Origin: CAYZBM01 sp964476705
GTDB lineage: Bacteria > Pseudomonadota > Alphaproteobacteria > Rickettsiales > UBA6187
Reading direction: 5' to 3'
Length of the DNA: 53,635 nucleotides
Assembly: GCA_964476705.1 (NCBI GenBank)
Contig: CAYZBM010000005.1
Span: 1 to 53,635, forward strand
Below the pieces are notes generated by a model. It was not told the DNA's origin. It was given only the letters and a program-made list of their open reading frames with translations, and ran no database searches. The translations under genes were made by a program, and so were the position numbers. The first letter of the stretch is position 1; the number at the start of each line of letters is the position of its first letter. Shown piece after piece: positions 33,715-41,548 of the stretch.

Positions 33715-33866
33715 ATATAGCAGTTAAAGCTTGCGCTTACCTAAATTTCTTATGGATCTAAGGGCCTTAAGTACCCGGGATATGTAGCATCATAGCAATA
33801 ATTTATTTAAGTAACTAAAAAAGAAAATCATTAGCAAATCAGCGATTTACTATTGATCTACTATAT
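33715..33866 (+). repeat. ~150-bp palindromic interspersed repeat, complete copy 3
   Basis: It begins ATATAGCAGTTAAAGCTTGC and ends TTGATCTACTATAT. It contains the GGATATGTAGCATCATAG core and the same right-hand hairpin as the copy at 29099. It lies 18 bases downstream of the outer-membrane protein stop, before the terminator. Confidence 0.85.
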
Positions 33867-33867
33867 T

Positions 33868-33905
33868 TTTAAAAGGCCTCTATAGATTTTATAGGGCCTT
33901 TTTTC
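33868..33905 (+). terminator. Intrinsic terminator
   Basis: AAAAGGCCTCTATA pairs with TATAGGGCCTTTT with one bulge, followed by a T run ending near 33904. It likely ends the cupredoxin/outer-membrane protein operon after the repeat. Confidence 0.75.
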
Positions 33906-33932
33906 TTGGGTTTTTCTTATAATTAGACTAGT

Positions 33933-33979
33933 GTCGAGTTAACTTGACAAAATGAATATTGTCGAGTATACTCGACAAT
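33933..33979. promoter_or_regulatory. Tandem GTCGAG palindromes upstream of a DUF4143 ATPase
   Basis: GTCGAGTTAACTTGAC (33933-33948, one mismatch pair) and a perfect 22-bp palindrome (33958-33979) centred on GTCGAGTATACTCGAC lie 10 bp apart and ~30 bp before the ATG at 34010. Two copies of the same half-site sequence strongly suggest an operator. Confidence 0.8.
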
Positions 33980-34009
33980 TATTAAAACTTCTTATTTTAA
34001 GATAAACAA

Positions 34010-35182
34010 ATGATTGCTCGAGAAACCCTTAAAGATATTTTAAATGATTGGAGTTTTTGGTCAAGTAAACCACCAAGTTCCCTTACTAGAAAAGTATCTT
34101 TACCAAAAAAATTAAATAATGATTTAGCTTTAATTATCCAAGGCGTAAGACGTTGCGGTAAGTCCACTTTACTTACTCAGCTACCGACATATTATAAGCT
34201 TAATTTAAAACAATGTTATTATTGTAATTTTGAAGATCCGCGATTACTGGACTATCTTGATCATAATTTGCTTAGTAAAATTATTGAAATTGCCAGAGAA
34301 AACATCCCGGCAGATAAACCTTGTTATTTTTTCTTTGATGAAATTCAAAATGTTAAAGGTTGGGAAAAATGGCTACATACTAGGTTTGAACGCTTAAAAC
34401 AAAATTTCTTCATTTTAACTGGTTCAAATTCTTGCCTATTAAGTGGTGAATTTGCCAGCGCTTTAAGTGGCAGACATTTAAGTTTGGAATTATATCCTTT
34501 TTCATTTGCAGAATATAAAACTTTATTGCCAAAAAATAAGTTAGTAGATTACTTAAATTTTGGTGGTTTCCCGAGAAGTCTAACTTTTGAACAACCTTAC
34601 CAATTATTGCAAGAATATTTTAATGATATAGTCTTCCGCGATATTCTAAAAAGAGTTCATTCTCGTTCGCCAGATGCTATAAAACAAGTAGCCCGCATGA
34701 CTTTTGAAACTTGTGGTTCAGAATTAAGTTACCGGAAAATCGCTGCAGTTACCGGCCTTACTGTCGATACAGTTAAGATTTATCTTGAGTCTTGTGAACA
34801 AGCATATTTATTATTTTCCTGTCCTTATTTTGCTTTTTCAGAGAAAAAACAATTATCGAGACCTAAAAAATATTATCCCATAGATCCAGGATTACGTAAT
34901 TCCGTTATTAATAAAACCAGTAGAGATATAGGAAAAAGCTTAGAGTTATTAGTTTTTCTACATTTAAAAAGAACTTACGGAAAAGTTTTTTATTGGCAAG
35001 AAGTAAATAAAGGCGAAGTTGATTTTGTAACTATGCAAAATGGAGAAATTACTCCTTATCAAATTACTTTAAATAAAATAGAACCCAGGCACGAAAAATC
35101 TTTAAAATATTTTTATGAACAATTTCCCCAAGCTAAAGAAGCGGTATTTATTACTAAGGATAATGTGGAGGGGGTTTTATAA
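34010..35182 (+). CDS. AAA ATPase with DUF4143 domain, degenerate nuclease motif
   Basis: A 390-aa ATPase: Walker A GVRRCGKST (~residue 46), Walker B CYFFFDEIQNVKGWEKWL, sensor ILTGSNS, then FGGFPRS and a winged-helix-like segment. The C-terminal DUF4143/PD-(D/E)XK part keeps GEVDFV but the usual ExK pair is replaced by YQITLNK, so nuclease chemistry is unlikely. It converges with the next ATPase gene, 7 bases between stops. Expected to be ATP-driven; function of the family unknown. Confidence 0.8.
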   Translation: MIARETLKDILNDWSFWSSKPPSSLTRKVSLPKKLNNDLALIIQGVRRCGKSTLLTQLPTYYKLNLKQCYYCNFEDPRLLDYLDHNLLSKIIEIARENIPADKPCYFFFDEIQNVKGWEKWLHTRFERLKQNFFILTGSNSCLLSGEFASALSGRHLSLELYPFSFAEYKTLLPKNKLVDYLNFGGFPRSLTFEQPYQLLQEYFNDIVFRDILKRVHSRSPDAIKQVARMTFETCGSELSYRKIAAVTGLTVDTVKIYLESCEQAYLLFSCPYFAFSEKKQLSRPKKYYPIDPGLRNSVINKTSRDIGKSLELLVFLHLKRTYGKVFYWQEVNKGEVDFVTMQNGEITPYQITLNKIEPRHEKSLKYFYEQFPQAKEAVFITKDNVEGVL

Positions 35183-35189
35183 TGGTTTA

Positions 35190-36443
35190 TTATTTCCCTG
35201 CGAGTATCGCAATTGGAATTGCAATCATATCCGGACCAAAAGATAAAATATTCTTGCCGGTATATAATACTATCCCGCGAATAAAATCCTTACCTGTTAC
35301 TTCCTTGAGAGACTTTAAACCAGAGAAATCTCCAATACTAACCGTACTGCTACTTTTTACCTCTATGCCAACAATTTTCCCCTGTGGACCTTCTAAAACA
35401 AAATCAACCTCTTGTCCTGAAACAGTACGATAGTGATAAAGTGTAATATTCTGCGTTACAGTTAATTGCTTCATAAGTTCTGAGACAACAAAATTCTCGA
35501 CTATATGGCCAAAAAATGAAGGTTGAGAAATGTGTAACTGATGACTAGAAATCCCAAAAAGATGTAATAATAAAGCCGTATCATAAAAAAATAATTTAGG
35601 TGCTTTGGTCAATCTTTTACCTACATTGCGGAACCAGGGTGGTATAGTGAATGTGAGAAAGATGCCTTGTAATAAAATACGATAACGTCTATAGGTCATC
35701 GCATTTAATCCTACTTCTCGAGCCAAAGAAGCATCATTTAATAAACTTCCTACACGGGTGGCAAGTATTTTAAGAAGATTAGGTAGAGAGGAGATTCTAT
35801 CTATATCCGTAAGATTTTTTATATCCCTTTGTAAAAGAGTATTAATATAATCTCTATACCATCCTTCCTGCCCTTCTGGTTTCATAAGAACAATCTCAGG
35901 AAAGGTTGCTTTATAAATATAATCTTCAAGATTAAATATTTCATCCATAGTTTGATAATCAAAATTATCAGTAAAAAATGTTTCTATAATTGGCTGTTTA
36001 TTAAAATATTCTCCTAAAGATAATGGTAATAATGTTTGAATTCTTACCCTGCCCACTAAAGCATCTGCAAGTTCTGGCAAAAGCATAATATTAGATGAAC
36101 CAGTAAGAATAAAACGCCCATTTACTTTTTCTGGTTCTTTAATCCTTAATTGATCAATTTGTAATTTAACCGCACGAAATAATTCTGGAACTAATTGTAT
36201 CTCATCAAGGATTACAGGAGATGAAAATTGCTGCAAAAATGCCAAAGGGTCAGAAGCTATCGCTGACCTTATAGTAAGGTCATCTAGGCTAATATATTTA
36301 TAACTATTTTGGGAATTCATTAATTTAATCGCCAAAGTACTTTTACCTACTTGTCGCGGCCCATTAATAAAGATAGCTGGTGCAGACTCTAGGGCTGCGC
36401 CAATGTGAGAAAATTGCCAACGATCATAATATGTTTTTGTCAT
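35190..36443 (-). CDS. AAA ATPase with DUF4143 domain
   Basis: A 417-aa ATPase from the ATG at 36443: NGPRQVGKSTLAIKL Walker A (~residue 24), SPVILDEIQLVPELF Walker B, FILTGSSNIMLLP sensor, then a winged-helix-like middle. The DUF4143 C-terminus has intact GQEVDFV...GIEVKSS nuclease-type residues. The longer frame to 36482 runs through the palindrome and is judged non-coding there. A palindrome directly abuts the start codon. Confidence 0.8.
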   Translation of the reverse strand: MTKTYYDRWQFSHIGAALESAPAIFINGPRQVGKSTLAIKLMNSQNSYKYISLDDLTIRSAIASDPLAFLQQFSSPVILDEIQLVPELFRAVKLQIDQLRIKEPEKVNGRFILTGSSNIMLLPELADALVGRVRIQTLLPLSLGEYFNKQPIIETFFTDNFDYQTMDEIFNLEDYIYKATFPEIVLMKPEGQEGWYRDYINTLLQRDIKNLTDIDRISSLPNLLKILATRVGSLLNDASLAREVGLNAMTYRRYRILLQGIFLTFTIPPWFRNVGKRLTKAPKLFFYDTALLLHLFGISSHQLHISQPSFFGHIVENFVVSELMKQLTVTQNITLYHYRTVSGQEVDFVLEGPQGKIVGIEVKSSSTVSIGDFSGLKSLKEVTGKDFIRGIVLYTGKNILSFGPDMIAIPIAILAGK

Positions 36444-36480
36444 GTTGTATAATATAACACATATTGTTATATTATACAAC
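36444..36480. promoter_or_regulatory. Perfect 15-bp inverted repeat abutting an ATPase start codon
   Basis: GTTGTATAATATAAC (36444-36458) and its exact reverse complement GTTATATTATACAAC (36466-36480) are separated by 7 bases. The left arm begins one base upstream of the start codon, so a bound protein or an RNA hairpin here would block initiation. It contains TATAAT elements on both strands. Confidence 0.8.
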
Positions 36481-36514
36481 ACTCAACTTAATATATTGAA
36501 TTGTAAACATGATT

Positions 36515-36560
36515 TATCAACGACCTAAGTAATTAAAGCAAAATGTCATTGCTTACTCTA
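36515..36560 (+). repeat. Right-end fragment of the palindromic repeat family
   Basis: CCTAAGTAATTAAAGCAAAA followed by ATTGCTTACTCTACTA resembles the right half of the complete copies (AAGTAATTAAAACGGAAAAT ... TACTATTGATCTACTA). The match is partial and shorter than in the complete copies. Confidence 0.4.
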
Positions 36561-36570
36561 CTAATATTAA

Positions 36571-38622
36571 CTAAACTGCTGTTTCTAAATAACTATTCTC
36601 TTCTACTGTGGCGCAAAAAAATTCTGTACCAACCCTATCCCATACAAGGCCGTTTAGTCTTTCAGTAAGATTTGTATTATTTTCATTTAAATTATTAGTA
36701 TTTAGAGAATTCCAAGCCTGCTTAGGTTGAGAATTTAAACTCTTATCATTACTTGAATATACGTCTGATTTTGGTTCTAATTTTATTGTTTTTAAGAAAT
36801 CACTCTCGTTTTCTGCATTTTTTACTATTTCACTAGCCTTTTCATTTAATTTTATAGACCCTGATTCGAATAATTCTCTTTCTAGTAGTGACACAAGATC
36901 TTTAGGTATTTTCTTATCATCCAAATTATATTTTTTAAGAATTGCTCTTGCTAAATATCTTATAAGAATTTCAGGATTATTATTTATTATTTTAGAAGCC
37001 TCTGCTGAACCAGATTGCGCAGCACTTAGATAATAATTATCGGCCAATGGTGATTTATCTAGTAAATATATAGTTGCAAGCGTGAAATAGCTCTTGGATT
37101 TTACTACATCATCTGGAGATTTAGCTGCTGTTTTAAGACATTCTATAGCTTTATTTTGCTCATTAACTTCAAGTAGCGCTAAATGATAATTAGCATCATA
37201 ATATTCCTGAGGTAATTCTTTACTAGTTTCATATTCAGCTATAACCAAAGTAAGATGTTCTATAGATTTAGTATTATTATTTTGCTCAAAATAATATAAG
37301 CCCAATAGATAATTAATATTTTTATTAAACGAATTTAATAAGTTATTTACTACCTTATCCTCATCATTTAGAATTCGCAATGCTAATAATAATATTTTAG
37401 CTTCTTCTTTTTTGCCAACATCACATAAAGCTCTCGCATAATTACGTTTAATTTCATAATTATGAGGTAGTAGACTATGTGCATCTTCAAAATATTTAAG
37501 AGCCCTTTGAGTTAAATTAGTATCTCCTATTTCTTTAGGATCAAAAAATATTTGATCATGCAGATATCCTAACATATTAAGAAAGTGAGGATTTTGAGGA
37601 TTGCTTTGGAGATAGGCGCGAAATTTACTTAAAGCTGAATAAACTTCTTGCTTTAAATCATCATCGCCAGACTCGATTACCTTTCTAAGATGATTTAAAG
37701 CTATAATTTCATCATAATCATTCTTTTTGTATAAGGTAAGCATGGCTAAGTAATATAAGGACTCAAAATACTCAGAAGAATTATCTGCTGTTTTTATTCT
37801 TTTTAAGAAATATTTAGTTGATTCTTTATAGCTTTCTACTTGTTTTTCTTTCGCTAAATCATCTTTTCTGGCAGAGAGTAATGCTATCATCCCTAAAAGA
37901 TAGAACTTATCTGAACTATCTGCTAAATTAATTAATTCATTTTTTGCGTATTTTAATAAATCATTTACTCCTTTTAAATTCCTAACTTGTTTAATAGCAA
38001 TAAGAATTCTAGTTCCGGCCATAAGATCAACCTTATTTCTTCCTAAACCATAAAGTAACGCCCGAGCATAATTTTTAGCACCAACTTCATAGGGCGCCAG
38101 CTTATATGATTCTTCAAACTTAGCAAAAGCCTGGTTTTCTAAGTCTAGCTTCTGAGCATCTTCTTCTGTTAAAGAAAGTACTGTATATAAATAACCAAGT
38201 GCTGATAAAGAAAAGGGGGTTATGGCTCTTTGTAGAAATTTTTCTGCTTCTAAATAGGAATGCCTAGGACCTGCTGCAATACCTACTGTTCTCCTTTTGG
38301 CATCTCCTTCCCTAATATAGGCAGAGCCCAGATAATATAAGATCTTTCCTTTATAAGGGTCATTATCTGATACTTCTGATAAATTATTTAAAACTCTTTC
38401 CGATTCTTTTTTTAGCTCACCATACTTATTTTCTTTTTCTAATTCATGAAGCTTCGCAAGGACTTCTTCTGGGTTATCATTGTCAGACCACACTTCTTTT
38501 TTTTTAAAATCAGCTTTTCTTTTAAAATCAGCAGTGGGTAATTCTTCAGAAATATCTGATATTTTATGAGATCGTAAAAACAACGATGCCATCGTTGGAG
38601 ATTTAGGTCTTTCCCTTGCCAT
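36571..38622 (-). CDS. Large cytoplasmic TPR-type repeat protein
   Basis: A ~683-aa protein built of tetratricopeptide/Sel1-like helical pairs from residue ~45 to ~560: ILYYLGSAYIREGDA, SALGYLYTVLSLTEEDA, KFYLLGMIALLSAR, FESLYYLAMLTLYKK, HFLNMLGYLHDQIF, YYDANYHLALLEVNEQNKAIECLKTA, and others. There is no signal peptide or transmembrane segment. The N-terminus (ARERPKSPTMASLFLRSHK) and C-terminus are polar and probably disordered. The ATG at 38622 is preferred over a TTG at 38637 because GGAAG precedes it. Possible roles are a scaffold or a secreted effector; neither can be shown from sequence. Confidence 0.65.
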   Translation of the reverse strand: MARERPKSPTMASLFLRSHKISDISEELPTADFKRKADFKKKEVWSDNDNPEEVLAKLHELEKENKYGELKKESERVLNNLSEVSDNDPYKGKILYYLGSAYIREGDAKRRTVGIAAGPRHSYLEAEKFLQRAITPFSLSALGYLYTVLSLTEEDAQKLDLENQAFAKFEESYKLAPYEVGAKNYARALLYGLGRNKVDLMAGTRILIAIKQVRNLKGVNDLLKYAKNELINLADSSDKFYLLGMIALLSARKDDLAKEKQVESYKESTKYFLKRIKTADNSSEYFESLYYLAMLTLYKKNDYDEIIALNHLRKVIESGDDDLKQEVYSALSKFRAYLQSNPQNPHFLNMLGYLHDQIFFDPKEIGDTNLTQRALKYFEDAHSLLPHNYEIKRNYARALCDVGKKEEAKILLLALRILNDEDKVVNNLLNSFNKNINYLLGLYYFEQNNNTKSIEHLTLVIAEYETSKELPQEYYDANYHLALLEVNEQNKAIECLKTAAKSPDDVVKSKSYFTLATIYLLDKSPLADNYYLSAAQSGSAEASKIINNNPEILIRYLARAILKKYNLDDKKIPKDLVSLLERELFESGSIKLNEKASEIVKNAENESDFLKTIKLEPKSDVYSSNDKSLNSQPKQAWNSLNTNNLNENNTNLTERLNGLVWDRVGTEFFCATVEENSYLETAV

Positions 38623-38696
38623 AATCTTAACTTCCAATTTTAACTGTTATAAAAATCTTATTATATTAAAATAATAATCTTTATAAAGTTTAATAT

Positions 38697-39155
38697 TTAA
38701 TTTTTCTTAACCCGGTCACCAAACCACCAAGTTAAAGAAGAAGTAGCGCAAAATAAAATAGCTTCAATAATTTTGGCTTGTAAATCTGTTTGGCTCTCAC
38801 CAATCGTAAACCATAATATTGCCATCACTATGATTAATATTAAAGTAAGAGTTGGCCTGACTAGACGTAAAATATTTATGACCCATAAAGATGCCAAGCC
38901 TAAATCACTATCATGTTTATAAGAGCTTTCTCTTAATTGACCATCTAAATTACCAGATAATAATTCTTGCTTTTTGTCTAATTCTTGTAATTTATAAGTT
39001 TGCTGTAAATTAAGGAGTTTAATTTCTTGCTCCCATTCTTGTTGTTTAAACTTGGCTTCTTCTTTTTTTTCTAAAAATAAAAAACCTTTATTAAAAATAC
39101 TACCAACTAGACCTAAAAAACCCCCTGATAAAGCTGAACCTAAAATATCAAACAT
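38697..39155 (-). CDS. GTA/phage-type 3TM holin-like protein
   Basis: A 152-aa membrane protein with the layout of the 3TM holin family of gene transfer agents and podophages. It has an amphipathic Gly-rich N-terminus (GSALSGGFLGLVGSIFNKG), a Gln/Glu/Lys coiled coil (~30-75), then ASLWVINILRLVRPTLTLILIIVMAILWF and a last segment ending CATSSLTWWFGDRVKKN. The R...RP start of the membrane part and the WWFGDR ending are family marks. It would permeabilise the inner membrane for endolysin release. An AAGGAG ribosome site precedes it; it follows the M15 endolysin in the same operon. Confidence 0.75.
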   Translation of the reverse strand: MFDILGSALSGGFLGLVGSIFNKGFLFLEKKEEAKFKQQEWEQEIKLLNLQQTYKLQELDKKQELLSGNLDGQLRESSYKHDSDLGLASLWVINILRLVRPTLTLILIIVMAILWFTIGESQTDLQAKIIEAILFCATSSLTWWFGDRVKKN

Positions 39156-39197
39156 CTATTTCTCCTTGAATTAAAATTATCTATGTGGAAACTATTT

Positions 39198-39578
39198 TTA
39201 CCAACTACCCCAATGTCTTTTCGGCCCACAATCAACATGTAAAAAACTTGGGTAAAAACCAAAACCACTAAATCCAACTTGTAGGCAAATATTATAAAGT
39301 TCTTCTTTATTATGATTTTTAATCCCTATATCAAAAGCATCACCATATTTATGCCGCGATAAAGGCGCGCCACCAATTCTGGCGTTATGTAAAGGATCTC
39401 TGTAAGCTGAATGAATGATAAATTCATTATTCATTAGGTTACGTGCAGATTGTAATTTATCAAGAGCCGATTCAACTAATAAAAATGAGCCGCCTCCCCT
39501 ACTTGCCAATTCTTTTTTACTAAAACTGGGCCAATGCCATAAATAATCAGGGATTTGACTAAAATGTGAAAAATACAT
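39198..39578 (-). CDS. Phage endolysin, peptidase M15 family
   Basis: A 126-aa D-Ala-D-Ala carboxypeptidase-like peptidoglycan hydrolase (Peptidase_M15_3). The zinc motif SRHKYGDAFD (S-x-H-x3-G-x-A-x-D) lies at ~residues 74-84 and the second motif GFGFYPSFLHVDCG at ~103-117; HSAYRDP precedes them. There is no signal peptide, so it depends on the neighbouring holin. The stop is 42 bases before the 3TM holin gene. All zinc ligands are present. Confidence 0.85.
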   Translation of the reverse strand: MYFSHFSQIPDYLWHWPSFSKKELASRGGGSFLLVESALDKLQSARNLMNNEFIIHSAYRDPLHNARIGGAPLSRHKYGDAFDIGIKNHNKEELYNICLQVGFSGFGFYPSFLHVDCGPKRHWGSW

Positions 39579-39582
39579 AAAT

Positions 39583-39840
39583 CTAAAAGAATTTTAAAAT
39601 TAAACTATAGATAATGCTAAGCACTGCTAAAGCGCCAAATAAGATATTTTTAAGCCGAGTAAATTCTTGAATATCCCTTTTAAGTTCCGCAATTTTTTTA
39701 TTTAAATCCAATAAAGATTTATTAATCATGCTAATTTCTTGACGCAATAACTGCGTGATAAGCTCGCTTTCTTTACTTTTATTAATCAGTTCGGCTTGCT
39801 GTTTAATTAAAGTTTCACGGATTTCGTTGATAATATTCAT
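39583..39840 (-). CDS. Small coiled-coil membrane protein of the lysis cassette
   Basis: An 85-aa protein. Residues ~1-60 form a charged coiled coil (RETLIKQQAELINKSKESELITQLLRQE and ISMINKSLLDLNKKIAELKRDI); a single C-terminal transmembrane segment (NILFGALAVLSIIYSLILKFF) follows. The endolysin starts 4 bases after its stop. A second holin, antiholin or spanin-like role is plausible from position; the family is not recognised. Confidence 0.6.
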   Translation of the reverse strand: MNIINEIRETLIKQQAELINKSKESELITQLLRQEISMINKSLLDLNKKIAELKRDIQEFTRLKNILFGALAVLSIIYSLILKFF

Positions 39841-39935
39841 CGGAAAAAATAAACTTCTAGATGTGAAAATAATTTAATATCCACATAAGTTTAAGCTATG
39901 GAGTGATTTTAAGTCAAATTGTTGGAAAGATTTTT

Positions 39936-39982
39936 TATATAGTATTTCTTAATTGAAATTAACTTTATTTGTAGATCCTTTA
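39936..39982 (+). repeat. Left-end fragment of the palindromic repeat family
   Basis: TATATAGTATTTCTTAATTG, then AAATTAACTTTATTTGTAGATCCTTT, resembles the start of the copy at 2644 (TATATAGTATTTCATGATTG ... ATTATGGATCCTGA). It ends the small open frame at 39949-40119, supplying that frame's stop codon. Confidence 0.5.
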
Positions 39983-40119
39983 AAAAGAATAGTTAGCAGG
40001 TACTCATCTACAACTGGACCAGAAGCATTAGCTAAAATCTTCTTTATCTCCTCATTGCTAAGGCATGCGAGGCTTTTTGACACTTTACTGTATTGTTTGA
40101 TCATAGCGTTATTATTCAT
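39949..40119 (-). CDS. 56-aa frame overlapping the fic stop; probably a truncated gene
   Basis: The ATG at 40119 overlaps the fic stop by 8 bases (ATGAATAA). The peptide begins NNNAMIKQYSKVSKSLACLSNEEIKKILANASGPV and ends KGSTNKVNFN. The last ~12 codons lie in the repeat fragment at 39936-39982, so the original gene probably continued and was cut by the repeat. The beginning looks like the N-terminus of a larger protein; I cannot name the family. Confidence 0.4.
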   Translation of the reverse strand: MNNNAMIKQYSKVSKSLACLSNEEIKKILANASGPVVDEYLLTILFKGSTNKVNFN

Positions 40120-41272
40120 AAACATCAGCCCTAATTTTTGTAGGTTCTTCTAGAATATTTAATATTGCGGTAGCACAGTAGACTTTGTCGCGCTTATTAT
40201 CATTAGTCTTTTTAATAATGCCTGCAGCCTCAAGTTTTTGAATTCCTCTTTGGGCGGTGCTATAAGCAATCTCTAGATCTTCAGCAATTTTACTTGTGGT
40301 GAAATAAGGATTAACAGCCAAACGCTGCACCATATCCACAGGAACTTGAGAACCACTGATTGCAACATCAATTTTCCATTGATTTAATAATTCATTGATG
40401 CGCTCGGCGCGTGATAAAACATCTTCAGATTGCAAGGCAACACCATTGAGAAAATAAATAAGCCACTCGCGCCAAGTGCCTTTTGAACTAACATTATAAA
40501 GCTGTTTATAATACTCATCGCGTGTTGCTTCAAAAAATGCAGATAAATAAAGCAAAGGCGAAGGCAGCATTCTTTGTTCAACAAGCAACAACATAATCAT
40601 AAGTCGTCCAACGCGCCCATTGCCATCTAAAAATGGATGGATGGCTTCAAATTGATAATGACAAAGCGCTATATGGATCAAGGGCGGTAACGATCTATCA
40701 TGTAAAAAGTTTTCCAATTCTCCCAAGCAATCTATTAAATTTTCATGGGGTGGAGGCACAAACTTCGCTGTGTTCAGGGTGCACCCTGGAGATCCAATCC
40801 AATTCTGACTGCGCCTAAATTCCCCAGGAGTTGCATGAAATCCCCTAACTCCTTGCATTAAGTGCTCATGGATTTCTTTGATAAGGCGTAGCGATAATGG
40901 GAGCTCTGCTAACCGTCCAAGTCCATAGTCAAGCGCCTTGATATAATTTCGAACCTCTTGTAGATCGTCAGGGTTTTGTTTTACATAGGCACCGGCGTCA
41001 GCGGCTAAGATTTCCCCTAGAGTTGCTTGGGTGCCCTCAATCTTGCTGGACAGCACCGCTTCTCGGGTAATGAATGGGCGCATTAAAAGGTGAGGATTGG
41101 GCAACTTACTGCCTTCGCGCGCTAATTTTCCAAGCAAGAAATCAGCACGGGATAGGCTATTAACCAACGCATTATCCCACTCCAGCTTAGGTGGCAAACT
41201 ATGGGGCACAAAGGCGTTATACCCTTTTAGTGATTTAACGATTTGTCCTGCGGGGGACTGTTGTATATCCAT
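40112..41272 (-). CDS. Fic-family AMP-transferase with C-terminal winged helix
   Basis: A 386-aa class II Fic protein. Residues ~1-60 are the Fic N-terminal domain; an inhibitory helix motif SSKIEGT lies at ~75-81; the catalytic loop is HPFLDGNGRVGR at ~211-222. A winged-helix DNA-binding domain follows at ~320-375 (NPYFTTSKIAEDLEIAYSTAQRGIQKLEAAGIIKK). Fic proteins add AMP to target proteins; the SxxxEG glutamate holds this class inactive until released. The body is visibly richer in G+C than its neighbours, a sign of recent transfer. Upstream repeats suggest it represses itself through its winged helix. Confidence 0.9.
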   Translation of the reverse strand: MDIQQSPAGQIVKSLKGYNAFVPHSLPPKLEWDNALVNSLSRADFLLGKLAREGSKLPNPHLLMRPFITREAVLSSKIEGTQATLGEILAADAGAYVKQNPDDLQEVRNYIKALDYGLGRLAELPLSLRLIKEIHEHLMQGVRGFHATPGEFRRSQNWIGSPGCTLNTAKFVPPPHENLIDCLGELENFLHDRSLPPLIHIALCHYQFEAIHPFLDGNGRVGRLMIMLLLVEQRMLPSPLLYLSAFFEATRDEYYKQLYNVSSKGTWREWLIYFLNGVALQSEDVLSRAERINELLNQWKIDVAISGSQVPVDMVQRLAVNPYFTTSKIAEDLEIAYSTAQRGIQKLEAAGIIKKTNDNKRDKVYCATAILNILEEPTKIRADVYE

Positions 41273-41309
41273 ATAACTGGCCTCTATTTGATTATACTTA
41301 TATGATAGT

Positions 41310-41437
41310 CGCTATTATCGTAAAAGTCAATATTCGATAATAGTGGCGTTTCTTATCACCATTCATGAGAATAAACCTATAACTTATTATCGATTTATGC
41401 AATATTCGATAATAACGCCGTTTCTTATCACCACCTA
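41310..41437. promoter_or_regulatory. Repeated CGATAATA operator region before fic
   Basis: Two near-identical ~38-bp blocks, 41328-41365 and 41400-41437, share CAATATTCGATAATA and then GTTTCTTATCACCA. Each is preceded by an inverted TATTATCG half-site (41313-41320 and ~41385-41392), making two palindromes 72 bp apart. The region lies 38-165 bases upstream of the fic start. Confidence 0.75.
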
Positions 41438-41503
41438 GTTTGGAGGTGGTTATTTTAAGAAATACCAAGCTTGAAACTATACGAAGGTATTTATGCCTTA
41501 AGT

Positions 41504-41530
41504 TAGTAGATCAAGTAATAATTTGCTAAT
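41504..41530 (-). repeat. Right-end fragment of the palindromic repeat family, inverted
   Basis: AGTAGATCAAGTAATAATTT followed by GCTAAT matches the reverse complement of the right end of the complete copies (ATTAGCAAATC...TTGATCTACT) with an internal deletion. It is located between the fic operator region and the fourth ATPase stop. Confidence 0.45.
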
Positions 41531-41548
41531 ACCATAATTAACCTCACC

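Noticed and set aside
35182..35433. Plus-strand 83-codon frame
   Set aside because: It is antisense to the C-terminal coding region of the intact ATPase at 35190-36443 and has no recognisable motif.
39953..40153. Plus-strand 66-codon frame
   Set aside because: It is antisense to the fic-coupled frame and the fic 3' end, and crosses a repeat fragment; no motif.
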